Origin: DASZTV01 sp035550655
Lineage (GTDB): Bacteria > Actinomycetota > Actinomycetes > JAFAQI01
Reading direction: 5' to 3'
DNA length: 64,000 nt
Assembly: GCA_035550655.1 (NCBI GenBank)
Contig: DASZOU010000036.1
Coordinates: 1-64,000 of the forward strand
Shown: positions 52,254-60,437 of the stretch, piece by piece
How the letters are laid out: each line of letters opens with the position of its first letter
How positions within the stretch are numbered: position 1 is the stretch's first letter
Notes under the pieces: generated by a model
What the model was told of the DNA's origin: nothing
Database searches by the model: none
Seen by the model: only the letters and a program-made list of their open reading frames with translations
Position numbers and translations under genes: made by a program

Positions 52254-53318
52254 CTAGAAGCCGCTGCTGCCGCCGCTGCCGCCGCCGAAGGAGCCGAGCA
52301 GGCTGCCGAGCTGGCTCAGGTCGACTGCCACCGCGCCGGGCGGGGCGCCGATCGCCGGCCCGCTGCGCGCGAGCGTCAGCTGCAGCGGCAACGAGCCACC
52401 CTTACCGGTCTTGGAGAACTGCGCGAGGTCGAACGTCAGACCCGTGAGGGCGCCGCCGCTCACGGTCGCGACGAGCGAGACGTTCTTGTTCGGCGCCTTC
52501 GACGGGTTGGCGTTCTTCAGAGCGGATCCCGCTGCGGGGACCGCGCTGGCGAACTCGGTGACGAAGTCGCGCGCGAACGTACGCAGGTTCGTCGTCAGCG
52601 TCAGGGTGTCGGTGCCGCCGGCGGATGCCTTGGTGACCGTGACGTCCTTGGTGAGCAAGGTCTTGAGCAGGTCGAGGAAGTGGCTGGCCTGCGCGGTGCT
52701 CGCGGCTGTCGGGGCTCCCGCCCCCAGCGCCCCGGTAAGGGACTTGAGCGTCGCGAGCGGCAGCGAGATCCACTTGCCCTGGACCAGCGCGCTCATGAAG
52801 CTCGGGAGCGCACCGCCCGCACTCGTGATCTGCCGGTAGGCCTCCGCCTGTCCGATGGTGTTGAGGAGGTCCTTCAGGTCGGCCTGCAGGTACAGGGTCT
52901 GGTTCGCGACCCTGATCGTGAACCACGTCTTGCCGTTGTCGGTGACGGAGATGTTGGCGGACCCGGAGTTCGTCAGGCCGGACATCTCGCTCAGCGTCTT
53001 GCCGCTGGGTGCCGCGACCTCGAAGCTGATCGACGCGCCCGCGATCGCGCTCGCCTGCTGCGCGGTGAGGTTGGCCTTCTTGTCCTGCGCGTGGACGAAG
53101 GTCAGCAGCTGGCTACCCGACGTGCCGAGCTTCAGCGACGCGGTGAGGGTGGATGCCTGGCCGAGGGCGGTGATCGCGCTGCTCAGCTCGCTCGCCGCGC
53201 TCGCGCCGGAGATGTTGCTTGCCGGCGCCTTGCCGCCGGAGCTGCTGCTGCCGCAGCCGGCGATCAGCCCGGTGACGGCGGTCAAAGCGACAACGGCAGT
53301 CGCAGTACGGCGAAACAT
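52254..53318 (-). CDS. Lipoprotein, paralogue of the one at 56418-57446
   Basis: Exported lipoprotein of 354 aa. The signal peptide ends in lipobox LIAGC (C22), followed by a Ser/Gly linker. The body shows ASELSSAITALGQASTL, ISFEVAAPSGKTLSEM, SLYLQADLKDLL-type strands, GKWISLPLATLKSLTGAL, LKTLLTKDVTVTK and PPGAVAVDLSQLGSLLGSFGG. I do not know the family; the repeated beta-strand pattern recalls LppX/LolA-like lipid-binding barrels, which is inference. The paralogue downstream shares the same blocks in the same order. Acylation by Lnt (this window) is expected. Confidence 0.78.
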   Translation of the reverse strand: MFRRTATAVVALTAVTGLIAGCGSSSSGGKAPASNISGASAASELSSAITALGQASTLTASLKLGTSGSQLLTFVHAQDKKANLTAQQASAIAGASISFEVAAPSGKTLSEMSGLTNSGSANISVTDNGKTWFTIRVANQTLYLQADLKDLLNTIGQAEAYRQITSAGGALPSFMSALVQGKWISLPLATLKSLTGALGAGAPTAASTAQASHFLDLLKTLLTKDVTVTKASAGGTDTLTLTTNLRTFARDFVTEFASAVPAAGSALKNANPSKAPNKNVSLVATVSGGALTGLTFDLAQFSKTGKGGSLPLQLTLARSGPAIGAPPGAVAVDLSQLGSLLGSFGGGSGGSSGF

Positions 53319-53414
53319 TCCGGGCTCCCCCTGGCAGATCAGCGGATCGGGACCCAGAGAACGCTACTCCCGTCCGCGCTACAGCCGAGGTCATGATCAG
53401 CCGATTTCCCCAGA

Positions 53415-54512
53415 GTGAGCCAGTTCACGTCGCTTCGACGTGCCCGCGCCGGCGCCTTCGCGGCGCTGGTTGGCGCAGCGCTGAGCGTCGTACCGGCCAC
53501 GGTGGCCGGCGGGACGCTGCCCGCGGCCCGAGCAGCCGGCGACCCCGCCGTACAGGTCCAGCAGCTCGTCGCCAAGGTGCAGCACCTCGAGGCGAAGGCG
53601 AAAGCGGCAGAGCAGAAGTACAAGCACGTCTTCTCGGCGGTGGCGAACAGCGTCAACTCGGCCGTCAGCGCCGACCAGACCAGCACCGACAGCGCACTGC
53701 AGGCGGCCCAGGCGCAGACCGAGCTGGTGGATCGGGTCCGCGGCTTGTACGAGACCGGCGGAACCCTCGCCGCCTACGCGGAGCTGCTGTCGTCCGGCAA
53801 CGTCAACGAGGCTGCCGACCGCACCTTGATGGCGAATCGGGTGCTGTCCGCGCAGGTCGCCGATGTGCGCACGATCATCCGGCGGGCCGCGCAGGCGCAG
53901 ACGGTGGCCGACCGGGCCGAGCGCCGCTCTCACGCCAAGATCCACACCGAGCGGAACATCACGGTCGTCGCCGACCGGATCCAGCGGCTGCTCAGCGAGC
54001 AGAAGGCGCTGCTCGCCAAGGCGGACCAGCGGCTCGCAGCTGTCCAGGCAGCACAAGCGGCGCTGGCCACCGAGACGAGCAGCTTCGGCACGATCACCAC
54101 CTCGGCGATCGCGAACCTGCACATCCTGCCGCCGTCCGCGCAGTACCTGTCGCTGTACAAGTCGGCCGCGACCACGTGCCCCGGGCTGTCCTGGACCGTG
54201 CTCGCGGCGATCGGCCAGGTCGAGAGCGGGCACGGCCGCAACCCGTCGACCTCGTCAGCAGGGGCGATGGGTCCGATGCAGTTCGAGCCGAGCACCTTCG
54301 CGGCGTATGCCGTCGACGGCAACAACGACGGCGTGAAGTCGATCATGGACCCGGCGGATGCGATCTACTCGGCGGCGCACTACCTGTGCGCGAACGGGGC
54401 CGGGCGCGGCCCGTCGGCCCTCAACGCCGCGATCTTCCACTACAACCACGCCGCCTGGTACGTCGAGATGGTGCTGAAGCTGGCCGGCCTGTACGCCGCC
54501 GCCGCCTCCTAA
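53415..54512 (+). CDS. Secreted lytic murein transglycosylase with coiled coil
   Basis: Exported peptidoglycan hydrolase of 365 aa. A signal peptide covers about 1-41 (RRARAG, then AFAALVGAALSVVPATVAG). Residues about 45-240 are a long Ala/Gln-rich coiled coil like those of RipA-type hydrolases. The SLT domain is at about 255-350: LAAIGQVESGHGRNPSTSSAGAMGPMQF, with the catalytic Glu in QVESGHG, and NAAIFHYNHAAWYVEMVL. A segment DGNNDGVKSIMDP looks like a Ca-binding loop. GTG 53415 starts it. Coiled coils of this sort often dock to FtsEX or other divisome parts; none is encoded here. Confidence 0.88.
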   Translation: MSQFTSLRRARAGAFAALVGAALSVVPATVAGGTLPAARAAGDPAVQVQQLVAKVQHLEAKAKAAEQKYKHVFSAVANSVNSAVSADQTSTDSALQAAQAQTELVDRVRGLYETGGTLAAYAELLSSGNVNEAADRTLMANRVLSAQVADVRTIIRRAAQAQTVADRAERRSHAKIHTERNITVVADRIQRLLSEQKALLAKADQRLAAVQAAQAALATETSSFGTITTSAIANLHILPPSAQYLSLYKSAATTCPGLSWTVLAAIGQVESGHGRNPSTSSAGAMGPMQFEPSTFAAYAVDGNNDGVKSIMDPADAIYSAAHYLCANGAGRGPSALNAAIFHYNHAAWYVEMVLKLAGLYAAAAS

Positions 54513-54584
54513 ATCGGCCGCCTGCACTCTTGTAGACTCGCCGCGCTGATCGCGGGCGCCCTGCAGCGTTCGCGGTCGGTCCAC

Positions 54585-54672
54585 GTCGGAGTGGCGGAAT
54601 GGCAGACGCGCTAGCTTGAGGTGCTAGTGCCCTTCAACGGGCGTGGGGGTTCAAGTCCCCCCTCCGACACCA
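54585..54672 (+). tRNA. tRNA-Leu (anticodon GAG)
   Basis: The acceptor stem GTCGGAG (54585-54591) pairs with CTCCGAC (54662-54668), followed by discriminator A and an encoded CCA (54670-54672). The anticodon stem CTAGC/GCTAG encloses TTGAGGT, anticodon GAG at 54618-54620. A long variable arm (TGCCCTTCAACGGGCG) marks a class II tRNA, and the T arm is GGGGG-TTCAAGT-CCCCC. It reads CUC/CUU leucine codons. Confidence 0.97.
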
Positions 54673-54679
54673 ACTGCTG

Positions 54680-54759
54680 TCGCGAAGCAATGTGACATCG
54701 CCTCAACGATTTCCGCGAAATTGGTGGGATCCGGTGGGGCAATGCCACATTGCTTTGCC
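54680..54759. repeat. Long imperfect palindrome between tRNA-Leu and SDR gene
   Basis: A 25-nt left arm (54680-54704, core AAGCAATGTGACAT) is matched by the right arm (54735-54759, core ATGCCACATTGCTTT), about 20 of 25 positions complementary. A small inner hairpin ATTTC-CGC-GAAAT sits between them. The right arm ends on the base before the SDR start codon, so it may be an operator for that gene, or a palindromic element inserted after the tRNA. Confidence 0.65.
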
Positions 54760-55626
54760 ATGACGACGGTTCCTGGTCCCTCTCCCACAGATGTTCCGCC
54801 GATCGAGGACTGGAGCCGGCTGCTCGCGGGCCGTGCGGCGGTCGTGACGGGCGGCGCCGCCGGCATCGGTCGGGCCATCTGCGAGCTCTTCGCCCAGCAC
54901 GGCGCGGAGGTCCATTTCGCCGACATCGACGGATCCGCCGCGGCGTCAACAGTCGCTCAGATCACTGCTTCCGGTGGCACCGCGTGCTGCTACGAGGTCG
55001 ACGTCACCGATCCCACCGCGGTCGAGAGCTTCGCGGCCTCGGTCCTCACCGCTCGCCCCGATGTCTCGATCTTGGTGAACAACGTCGGTGACTACCGGCC
55101 GCTGGTGCGCTTCCCCGACTCGTCCCCCGCGTCATGGCAGACGATGTACGCCGTCAACCTGCAGCACGTCTTTGCCGTCACACACGCCTTCCTGCCCGTC
55201 ATGACGCGGCAGCGTCGCGGGTCGATCGTCAACGTCCACTCGGTGGAGGGGATGCGGGGCTACCCAGGCGACCCGGTGTACGGCGCGATGAAGGCAGCCG
55301 CCGCGGCATTCACCACAGACCTCGCGATCTCCACCGGCCGCCACGGCGTTCGGGTCAACGGGATCGGCCCGGACCTGATCCAGACGCCACAGGTGGACTA
55401 CATCAGCGGCTACGAATCGGACGCCGACCTCTGGCCGTCGTGGGCGCCCGTCGGCCGCCTCGGCTGGCCGGAGGACGCGGCGCGCGTCGCTCTCTTTCTC
55501 GCCTCCGACTTGTCGTCGTACGTCACGGGCCACAACGTCCCCGTCGACGGTGGCTCGCTTGCGGGCGGGCGCTGGTTCTTCTCGTCCAAAGAGGCGCGTT
55601 TCGTCAACCGGCCGCGCAACATCTAG
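54760..55626 (+). CDS. Short-chain dehydrogenase/reductase
   Basis: NAD(P)-dependent oxidoreductase of 288 aa. The cofactor loop is VVTGGAAGIGRAI (about 29-41), followed by the acidic HFADIDGS, which favours NAD(H). NNVGDYRPLV stands for NNAG. The active site has Ser in VNVHSVEGMRGYPG, and Tyr and Lys in YGAMKAA. The end PVDGGSLAGGRW is typical. Substrate unknown. ATG 54760 directly follows the right arm of the long palindrome and has no ribosome-binding site, so leaderless or palindrome-controlled expression is likely. Confidence 0.9.
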   Translation: MTTVPGPSPTDVPPIEDWSRLLAGRAAVVTGGAAGIGRAICELFAQHGAEVHFADIDGSAAASTVAQITASGGTACCYEVDVTDPTAVESFAASVLTARPDVSILVNNVGDYRPLVRFPDSSPASWQTMYAVNLQHVFAVTHAFLPVMTRQRRGSIVNVHSVEGMRGYPGDPVYGAMKAAAAAFTTDLAISTGRHGVRVNGIGPDLIQTPQVDYISGYESDADLWPSWAPVGRLGWPEDAARVALFLASDLSSYVTGHNVPVDGGSLAGGRWFFSSKEARFVNRPRNI

Positions 55627-55744
55627 CAATCACCGAGTCTCGCTGCGCTCACGCCGTTGAACCGCGGCCGCACTCCGATCCGTGCAGGGAGTGACAACGG
55701 CCGGTCCGCAACGAGGACCGCCAGACGAAGGAGTCGATGTCTCG

Positions 55745-56335
55745 ATGTCCCCGAAGGCCCCTTGGACCCGCACCCGCAAGCTGCAACTGGCCGCTGCGCT
55801 TCCACTCGTCGCGGTCGGGCTGGCCGCGTGTGGTGGCAGCAGCTCAGGAGGCGCATCAGTGTCGCCCGGCTCCGGCTCGGGTTCGAACGCCTCGACCGCA
55901 CCATCGACGTCGTTCCACACTGCGGCCGTGTCGGGCCTCGGCACGGTCGTCGTCGACGGTCGGGGCCGAACGGTGTACGTCCTCACGGCCACCGGCCAGA
56001 AGAACGTGCCGTGCACCGACGACAGCGGCTGCACCGCGGTCTGGCCGGACCTGTCGCTGCCGGACGGCACTTCCACGGCGACGGCAGGCAGCGGGCTCAC
56101 GGCCTCGCTGCTCAGCGCGAGGAAGCTCAGCGACGGCGAGACGTACCCGACGTACAACGGCTATCTCATGTACGAGTACGCCGCCGACTCCGGCCCAGGA
56201 CAGGCGAAGGGTCAAGGCATCAAGAGCTTCGGCGGCACCTGGTGGGTCCTCAGCCCCGCCGGTCAGCCCATCACCGCCAGCGGGTCCTCCGGGTCGTCCA
56301 CGTCGGGCGGCGGCTACAGCAACGGCGGCTACTGA
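55745..56335 (+). CDS. Lipoprotein with PF03640-type repeats
   Basis: Exported lipoprotein of 196 aa. The signal peptide is MSPKAPWTRTRKLQLAAALP and onward to lipobox GLAAC, then a Ser/Gly-rich spacer. Two copies of the 'secreted repeat of unknown function' follow: GTVVVDGRGRTVYVLTATGQ with CTDDSGCTAVWPDLSLPDG, and YPTYNGYLMYEYAADSGPGQ with GTWWVLSPAGQPI. The repeat cysteines probably pair. Such proteins are common in actinobacteria without known function. ATG 55745 is the start. The SDR stop lies 118 bp upstream. Confidence 0.88.
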   Translation: MSPKAPWTRTRKLQLAAALPLVAVGLAACGGSSSGGASVSPGSGSGSNASTAPSTSFHTAAVSGLGTVVVDGRGRTVYVLTATGQKNVPCTDDSGCTAVWPDLSLPDGTSTATAGSGLTASLLSARKLSDGETYPTYNGYLMYEYAADSGPGQAKGQGIKSFGGTWWVLSPAGQPITASGSSGSSTSGGGYSNGGY

Positions 56336-56417
56336 GCCGAGCCCGCGACACGCGACCGCGTCCGACGAGCCGGCACGACCTTCGATACCGTTCCCCCATC
56401 AACAGGGGGGTCCTTCG

Positions 56418-57446
56418 ATGCGCGGTCTCACCATCCGCAGCTGCGCCGCCGTGGCGGCGGTCGTGGCGCTCGCCGCCGGCTGCGGCAGCTCGAGCAGCGG
56501 CGGCAACAAACCGAGCAGTGCCACGCCGGCGAGTGAGCTTGCCAGCTCCGTGCACGCGCTGGGCGATGCACAGACGCTCGACCTGAGCTTCGCTCTGGGT
56601 GCGTCGGGCGCCGACCTGCTGCAGATCGGGTCCGGGCTGGGCGCCGGCCCCACGAAGGCGCAAGCCGACGCGATCAGCAACGACCACATCGCGATCGAGC
56701 TGCAGGCGCCCAGCGGCAAGACGCTTCGTGACAACGGGCCGGGGACGACCGCGGGTGGCGGCGCATTCGCGCTCACCCTCGGCGACGCCCACCGCGACTA
56801 CTTCAGCCTCGAGTCCGTCGGCGGCTCGCTGTACGCCCGGATCGACCTTCACTACTTCCTCGGCCTTGTGAACGGCGCCCCCAGCTTCAACCGCCTCTCC
56901 CGCCAGGTCGCGGGCGCACCGACGTTCGTCCGCGACGCGCTCGCCGGGAAGTGGATCTCCGTCCCGGCCGCCACCTTGAAGTCGTTGTCCGGCCTTGCCC
57001 ACGGTCAGGCGGGGGCGACGCCGAGCGCCGGCAAGTTCCTCAGTCTCAGCAACAAGGTGCTCACGACCTTCTTGAACGACCTCACGGTGACGCGCATCGC
57101 GTCGGGGTCGACCGACCACCTTGGGTTGGACTTCCGGCTCCGGTCCGCGATCAGCGACGAGTACGCCGCGGTCTCACCCATGTTGTCCGCCTTGATTCCC
57201 GGCGGCAGCGGCCTGCCGGCGCTGCATCCCGCGAACATCCCCGACGTTGCGGTCCACCTCGACGCCTACGTCACCAACGGTGCGTTGAGCAAGCTGGTCC
57301 TCGACGCCGGTCAGTTCGACACGCACGAGCACATCAGCGTCCCGATCGAACTCAACATCTCCCAGCAGGGGCCGACCATTACTGCACCGGGTGGTGCCAC
57401 CCCGGTCGACCTGACCTCGATCGGGCAGTTGCTGGGAGGCGCCTGA
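56418..57446 (+). CDS. Lipoprotein, paralogue of the one at 52254-53318
   Basis: Exported lipoprotein of 342 aa with lipobox LAAGC after a 20-residue signal peptide. Shared blocks with the other copy, in the same order, are GCGSSSSGG, ASELASSVHALG, AIELQAPSGKTLRD, SLYARIDLHYFLGL, GKWISVPAATLKSLSGL, LTVTRIASGSTDHL and GGATPVDLTSIGQLLGGA. Both therefore come from one duplication but now face opposite ways. Start ATG 56418 follows a G-run. Function unknown; an envelope lipid- or polymer-binding role is a guess from the strand-rich pattern. Confidence 0.78.
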   Translation: MRGLTIRSCAAVAAVVALAAGCGSSSSGGNKPSSATPASELASSVHALGDAQTLDLSFALGASGADLLQIGSGLGAGPTKAQADAISNDHIAIELQAPSGKTLRDNGPGTTAGGGAFALTLGDAHRDYFSLESVGGSLYARIDLHYFLGLVNGAPSFNRLSRQVAGAPTFVRDALAGKWISVPAATLKSLSGLAHGQAGATPSAGKFLSLSNKVLTTFLNDLTVTRIASGSTDHLGLDFRLRSAISDEYAAVSPMLSALIPGGSGLPALHPANIPDVAVHLDAYVTNGALSKLVLDAGQFDTHEHISVPIELNISQQGPTITAPGGATPVDLTSIGQLLGGA

Positions 57447-57477
57447 CCATGATCGCGCTCTTGCCGCAGGAGTTGCC

Positions 57478-58044
57478 GTGACCGCCCCCGCACCCGGCTG
57501 GTACCCCGACCCCGGCGGCGCCGCGCCGTACCGCTGGTGGAACGGTCAAGCGTGGACCACCGCAACTCACGACGGCACCACAGCCGCGACCCTCGCCGCG
57601 CCGTCGCCCCCCGCCGTCCCCGGTTCCACAGCCGCGCCGGGAGCCGTCGCGGGCTACGGGGCGACCGGTGGGTATCCCGCCGGCCAGTTCGGTGTTCCGC
57701 AACAGCCGATGGGAACCGGCGCCCCCGCCGAGACGCCGGCGACGGCGTACGGGACAAGGTCACCGTTCGACAGCCAGGGCAACTACGTCGCAGGGACCCG
57801 GCAGAGTCAGACCGCGCGCAACAACACGCTGTTCGACCAGAACCAGTACGCCTTCTTCACGTTCATCGCGCTGGCGATCTCGATCTTCCTGCTGCTGTCG
57901 ACGGGTGTCACGTTCCTCGTGATCACCCCGATGGTGCTGGCGGGCGCGAGCCGGTCTCGAGGCGAGGCGCTGTCGTCGTACGCACTCGGCGCCGCCGTGC
58001 TGGCGCTGGTGATCGGGGTTGCGTCACTGACGCACCACGTCTAA
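57478..58044 (+). CDS. DUF2510 membrane protein
   Basis: A 188-aa protein. The N-terminal DUF2510 motif is APGWYPDPGGAAPYRWWNGQAWT (about 5-27), seen in many actinobacterial envelope proteins. A Pro/Gly/Ala-rich linker follows, then two membrane helices (about 122-145 and 158-182). Function unknown. GTG 57478 lies 31 bp after the lipoprotein gene and is probably co-transcribed with it. Its stop codon overlaps the convergent GH92 stop (CTAA). Confidence 0.82.
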   Translation: MTAPAPGWYPDPGGAAPYRWWNGQAWTTATHDGTTAATLAAPSPPAVPGSTAAPGAVAGYGATGGYPAGQFGVPQQPMGTGAPAETPATAYGTRSPFDSQGNYVAGTRQSQTARNNTLFDQNQYAFFTFIALAISIFLLLSTGVTFLVITPMVLAGASRSRGEALSSYALGAAVLALVIGVASLTHHV

Positions 58045-60380
58045 TCGAGTCGCCGCTGGTGGTCACTGAGACTTGGTGGCGCATCGCCTGACCGGGTGCC
58101 CCACCTCGACGGCCGGACCGCGGTCGTGAAGTCGAGGTGCCCGCGCAGGTCCCCGTAGCTCAGCCAGACTCGCTGCAGCGGGCGGCCGCCCAGCTGTGCC
58201 GACGCGACGTACTCCCGAAGTGCGCTGCTCCCCGGTGCGCTGATCACGATCCGGTGACCGATCGCCACTCGGCTGAACAGCGGCAACGACAGCTCCCACG
58301 CGTCCACGCCGGGCTGCGCCTGGTAGAGACCGATCGCCGACAGCACGTACGCCGCGGACATCGTCCCGGCGTCGTCGTTGCCCGGTAACCCGTACGGCGA
58401 GGCGTTGAACGCATTCGATTCGGCCCGGACCACCTGCTGCGTTCGCCAGGGCTCACCGAGCCAGTCGTAGAGCCATGGCGCCTGCAGGTCGGTCTCGTTG
58501 GCCGGCGTATACTGGTCGCCGACGTAGTACGCCCCGAACAGCGACGCCTGCGTCTGCACCTCCGGAACGACGGGCGCCGCCTGCCGGTCGATGGCGGCGA
58601 GGAAGAACCGATCGAGCCGCTTGAGCATCCTCGCTTTCCCGATCGCCGATGCGAGCCCCCGGACGTCCTGCGGGACCAGCCACAGGTACTGCCAGCCGGT
58701 TCCCTCCTGCCAGCCGTCCGGAAAGATCGGGTTCCACACATGGGTGAGTCCGAGGTTCGTCGGGTCCGCCCACGAGCCGTTGCTCATGCGAGGCCGCAGG
58801 AAGCCGTCCTGCCGGTCGAGCAGGTGCTTCCAGTAGCCGGCTCGCCGGGTGAACTCCTTGGTTCGCGGCTCGTCGTGAAAGCGGCGGGCGAGCGCCGCGA
58901 CCGCGGCGTCATCGATCGCGTACTCGAGCGTCACCGATGCGCCACGATCGCTGACGTTCAGCGGGATGTAGCCGAGCTTCAGATAGCTGTCGAGGTCCGA
59001 GCGCGGAGCGGCCGGCGGGAGCGTGGTCCCCTGCCGGACGACGTCGGCGTACGCCTTCCGGGCCTGGCGGCCGCGCAGCGCGCCGCTGGTGACCAGCGTG
59101 GCGAGTGTCGGCGTCCCCGAGTCGCCGCCCATGATCCCGTAGTCGCGGTTGCCGCGGACCCAGCGCGGGATCACCCCGCCGTTCTGGGCGGTGTCAGCGA
59201 GGAGCGACGTACCGAGGTCGTGCGCGACCCGCGGCGCGACGAGGGTGAGCAACGGCGTCTGGGTGCGGTAGGTGTCCCACAGGCTCAGGTCCGTGTAGTG
59301 ATGGTGCCCCGGTGCGGTACGGCGGATCCGGCCGTCGAAGCCCAGGTAGCTGCCGTCGGCGTCGTCGAACGTCGTCGGCATCAGCAATGCGTGGTACAGC
59401 GCCGTGTAGAAGGTTCGCTGCGTATGGCGCGTTCCGCCGGCGACCGCCATCCGGCCGAGCGCCGCATTCCACTCTGCTTGCGCCGCGGCACGCACCGCGT
59501 CGAAGCCGGTCCCGGGCCGTACCTCGAAGTCGAGGTTGCGCACCGCCTCGCGTTGTGAGGTGTAGCTCAGCGCGATGTCGGCCTGGACGGCGTGGATCTT
59601 CGTGGCGTCGAAGCCGACCCAGCCGCCCGCCCCGTGGCCGTTCGCCGAGCGCTTTCCCGGACTCATCCTCGCTGCGGTCCACGTGCCGTGGCGGTCGAAG
59701 CTGCGGTCGAATCGCGCCGCGAACCAGATCGTCACCCCACCCGAGCCGGGCACGACGACGTGGCCACGCACCGCACGTCGGCCGACGATCCGGATCGCGC
59801 CCGACTGCGTCCCCCCGGACTGGTTGCTGTCGTTGTCTCTCGACACGTCGAAGATCAGGTTCGCCTGTGACGTGGGCGGGAAGGTGTAGCGCTCGACCGC
59901 GGTCCGCAACGTCGACGTCAGCTCGGCCCGGACCCCGGACGTCGCCAGCGTGGTGGCGTAGTACCCCGGCTGCGCCACCTCCGATGCATGAAGGAACGGG
60001 CTCGCCCAGCTGGACGGCTTCATGCTCGTCACCGCGCCGGTCGTCGGCATCACCGGTAGCTCACCGCCGATGTGGATGCCCGCCCCGGAGAAGTGCGTCA
60101 GCGCGAACCCGCGGATCTCCGGATCCTGGTAGGAGTACCCGACGTAGTTGAGCGGGTCGTCGCCGGCAGGAGTCGTGGTGGCCGGGCCAGGAGTGACCAT
60201 CCCGAACGGCAGGCCGGCCGCGGTTGTGACGAAGCCGGGCCCCAGCGACCCGCTGCGGATGTCGACCAGGGCCACCGGCTTCGGATGCGCCGCCGCAGCC
60301 GCCGGTCCGGATTCGACGGCCGGCACCACCAACGCGCCGAGCAGCCCGCACAGGGCGGTCAGGCGCGATGCGGCCCACAT
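58041..60380 (-). CDS. Secreted GH92 alpha-mannosidase
   Basis: Exo-acting alpha-mannosidase (calcium-dependent, inverting; family usually cuts alpha-1,2 links) of 779 aa with an N-terminal signal peptide to about residue 31. Family features: RSGSLGPGFVTTAAGLPFGMVTPGP-like opening, GYSYQDPEIRGFALTHFSGAG, LWDTYRTQTPLL, GGDSGTPTLATLV and the acid-rich active-site segment GLPGNDDAGTMSAAYVLSAIG. Likely substrates are external mannans, fungal or plant glycoproteins, or the cell's own lipomannan. It follows the GH20 gene by 57 bp and is probably co-transcribed. Confidence 0.92.
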   Translation of the reverse strand: MWAASRLTALCGLLGALVVPAVESGPAAAAAHPKPVALVDIRSGSLGPGFVTTAAGLPFGMVTPGPATTTPAGDDPLNYVGYSYQDPEIRGFALTHFSGAGIHIGGELPVMPTTGAVTSMKPSSWASPFLHASEVAQPGYYATTLATSGVRAELTSTLRTAVERYTFPPTSQANLIFDVSRDNDSNQSGGTQSGAIRIVGRRAVRGHVVVPGSGGVTIWFAARFDRSFDRHGTWTAARMSPGKRSANGHGAGGWVGFDATKIHAVQADIALSYTSQREAVRNLDFEVRPGTGFDAVRAAAQAEWNAALGRMAVAGGTRHTQRTFYTALYHALLMPTTFDDADGSYLGFDGRIRRTAPGHHHYTDLSLWDTYRTQTPLLTLVAPRVAHDLGTSLLADTAQNGGVIPRWVRGNRDYGIMGGDSGTPTLATLVTSGALRGRQARKAYADVVRQGTTLPPAAPRSDLDSYLKLGYIPLNVSDRGASVTLEYAIDDAAVAALARRFHDEPRTKEFTRRAGYWKHLLDRQDGFLRPRMSNGSWADPTNLGLTHVWNPIFPDGWQEGTGWQYLWLVPQDVRGLASAIGKARMLKRLDRFFLAAIDRQAAPVVPEVQTQASLFGAYYVGDQYTPANETDLQAPWLYDWLGEPWRTQQVVRAESNAFNASPYGLPGNDDAGTMSAAYVLSAIGLYQAQPGVDAWELSLPLFSRVAIGHRIVISAPGSSALREYVASAQLGGRPLQRVWLSYGDLRGHLDFTTAVRPSRWGTRSGDAPPSLSDHQRRLD

Positions 60381-60437
60381 GACCCGTCAGTTCGTGATTC
60401 CTCCGAGCGGTTCCTTCCCGCCGGCAGCTCTCCCGGC

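Noticed and set aside
54585..54759. Integrated element at tRNA-Leu
   Set aside because: No integrase, no second copy of the tRNA 3' end and no shift in gene style downstream; only the short palindrome is unusual.
55737..56417. Extension of the second paralogous lipoprotein to 55737
   Set aside because: The frame overlaps the PF03640 lipoprotein in another frame; a clean signal peptide and lipobox begin at ATG 56418.
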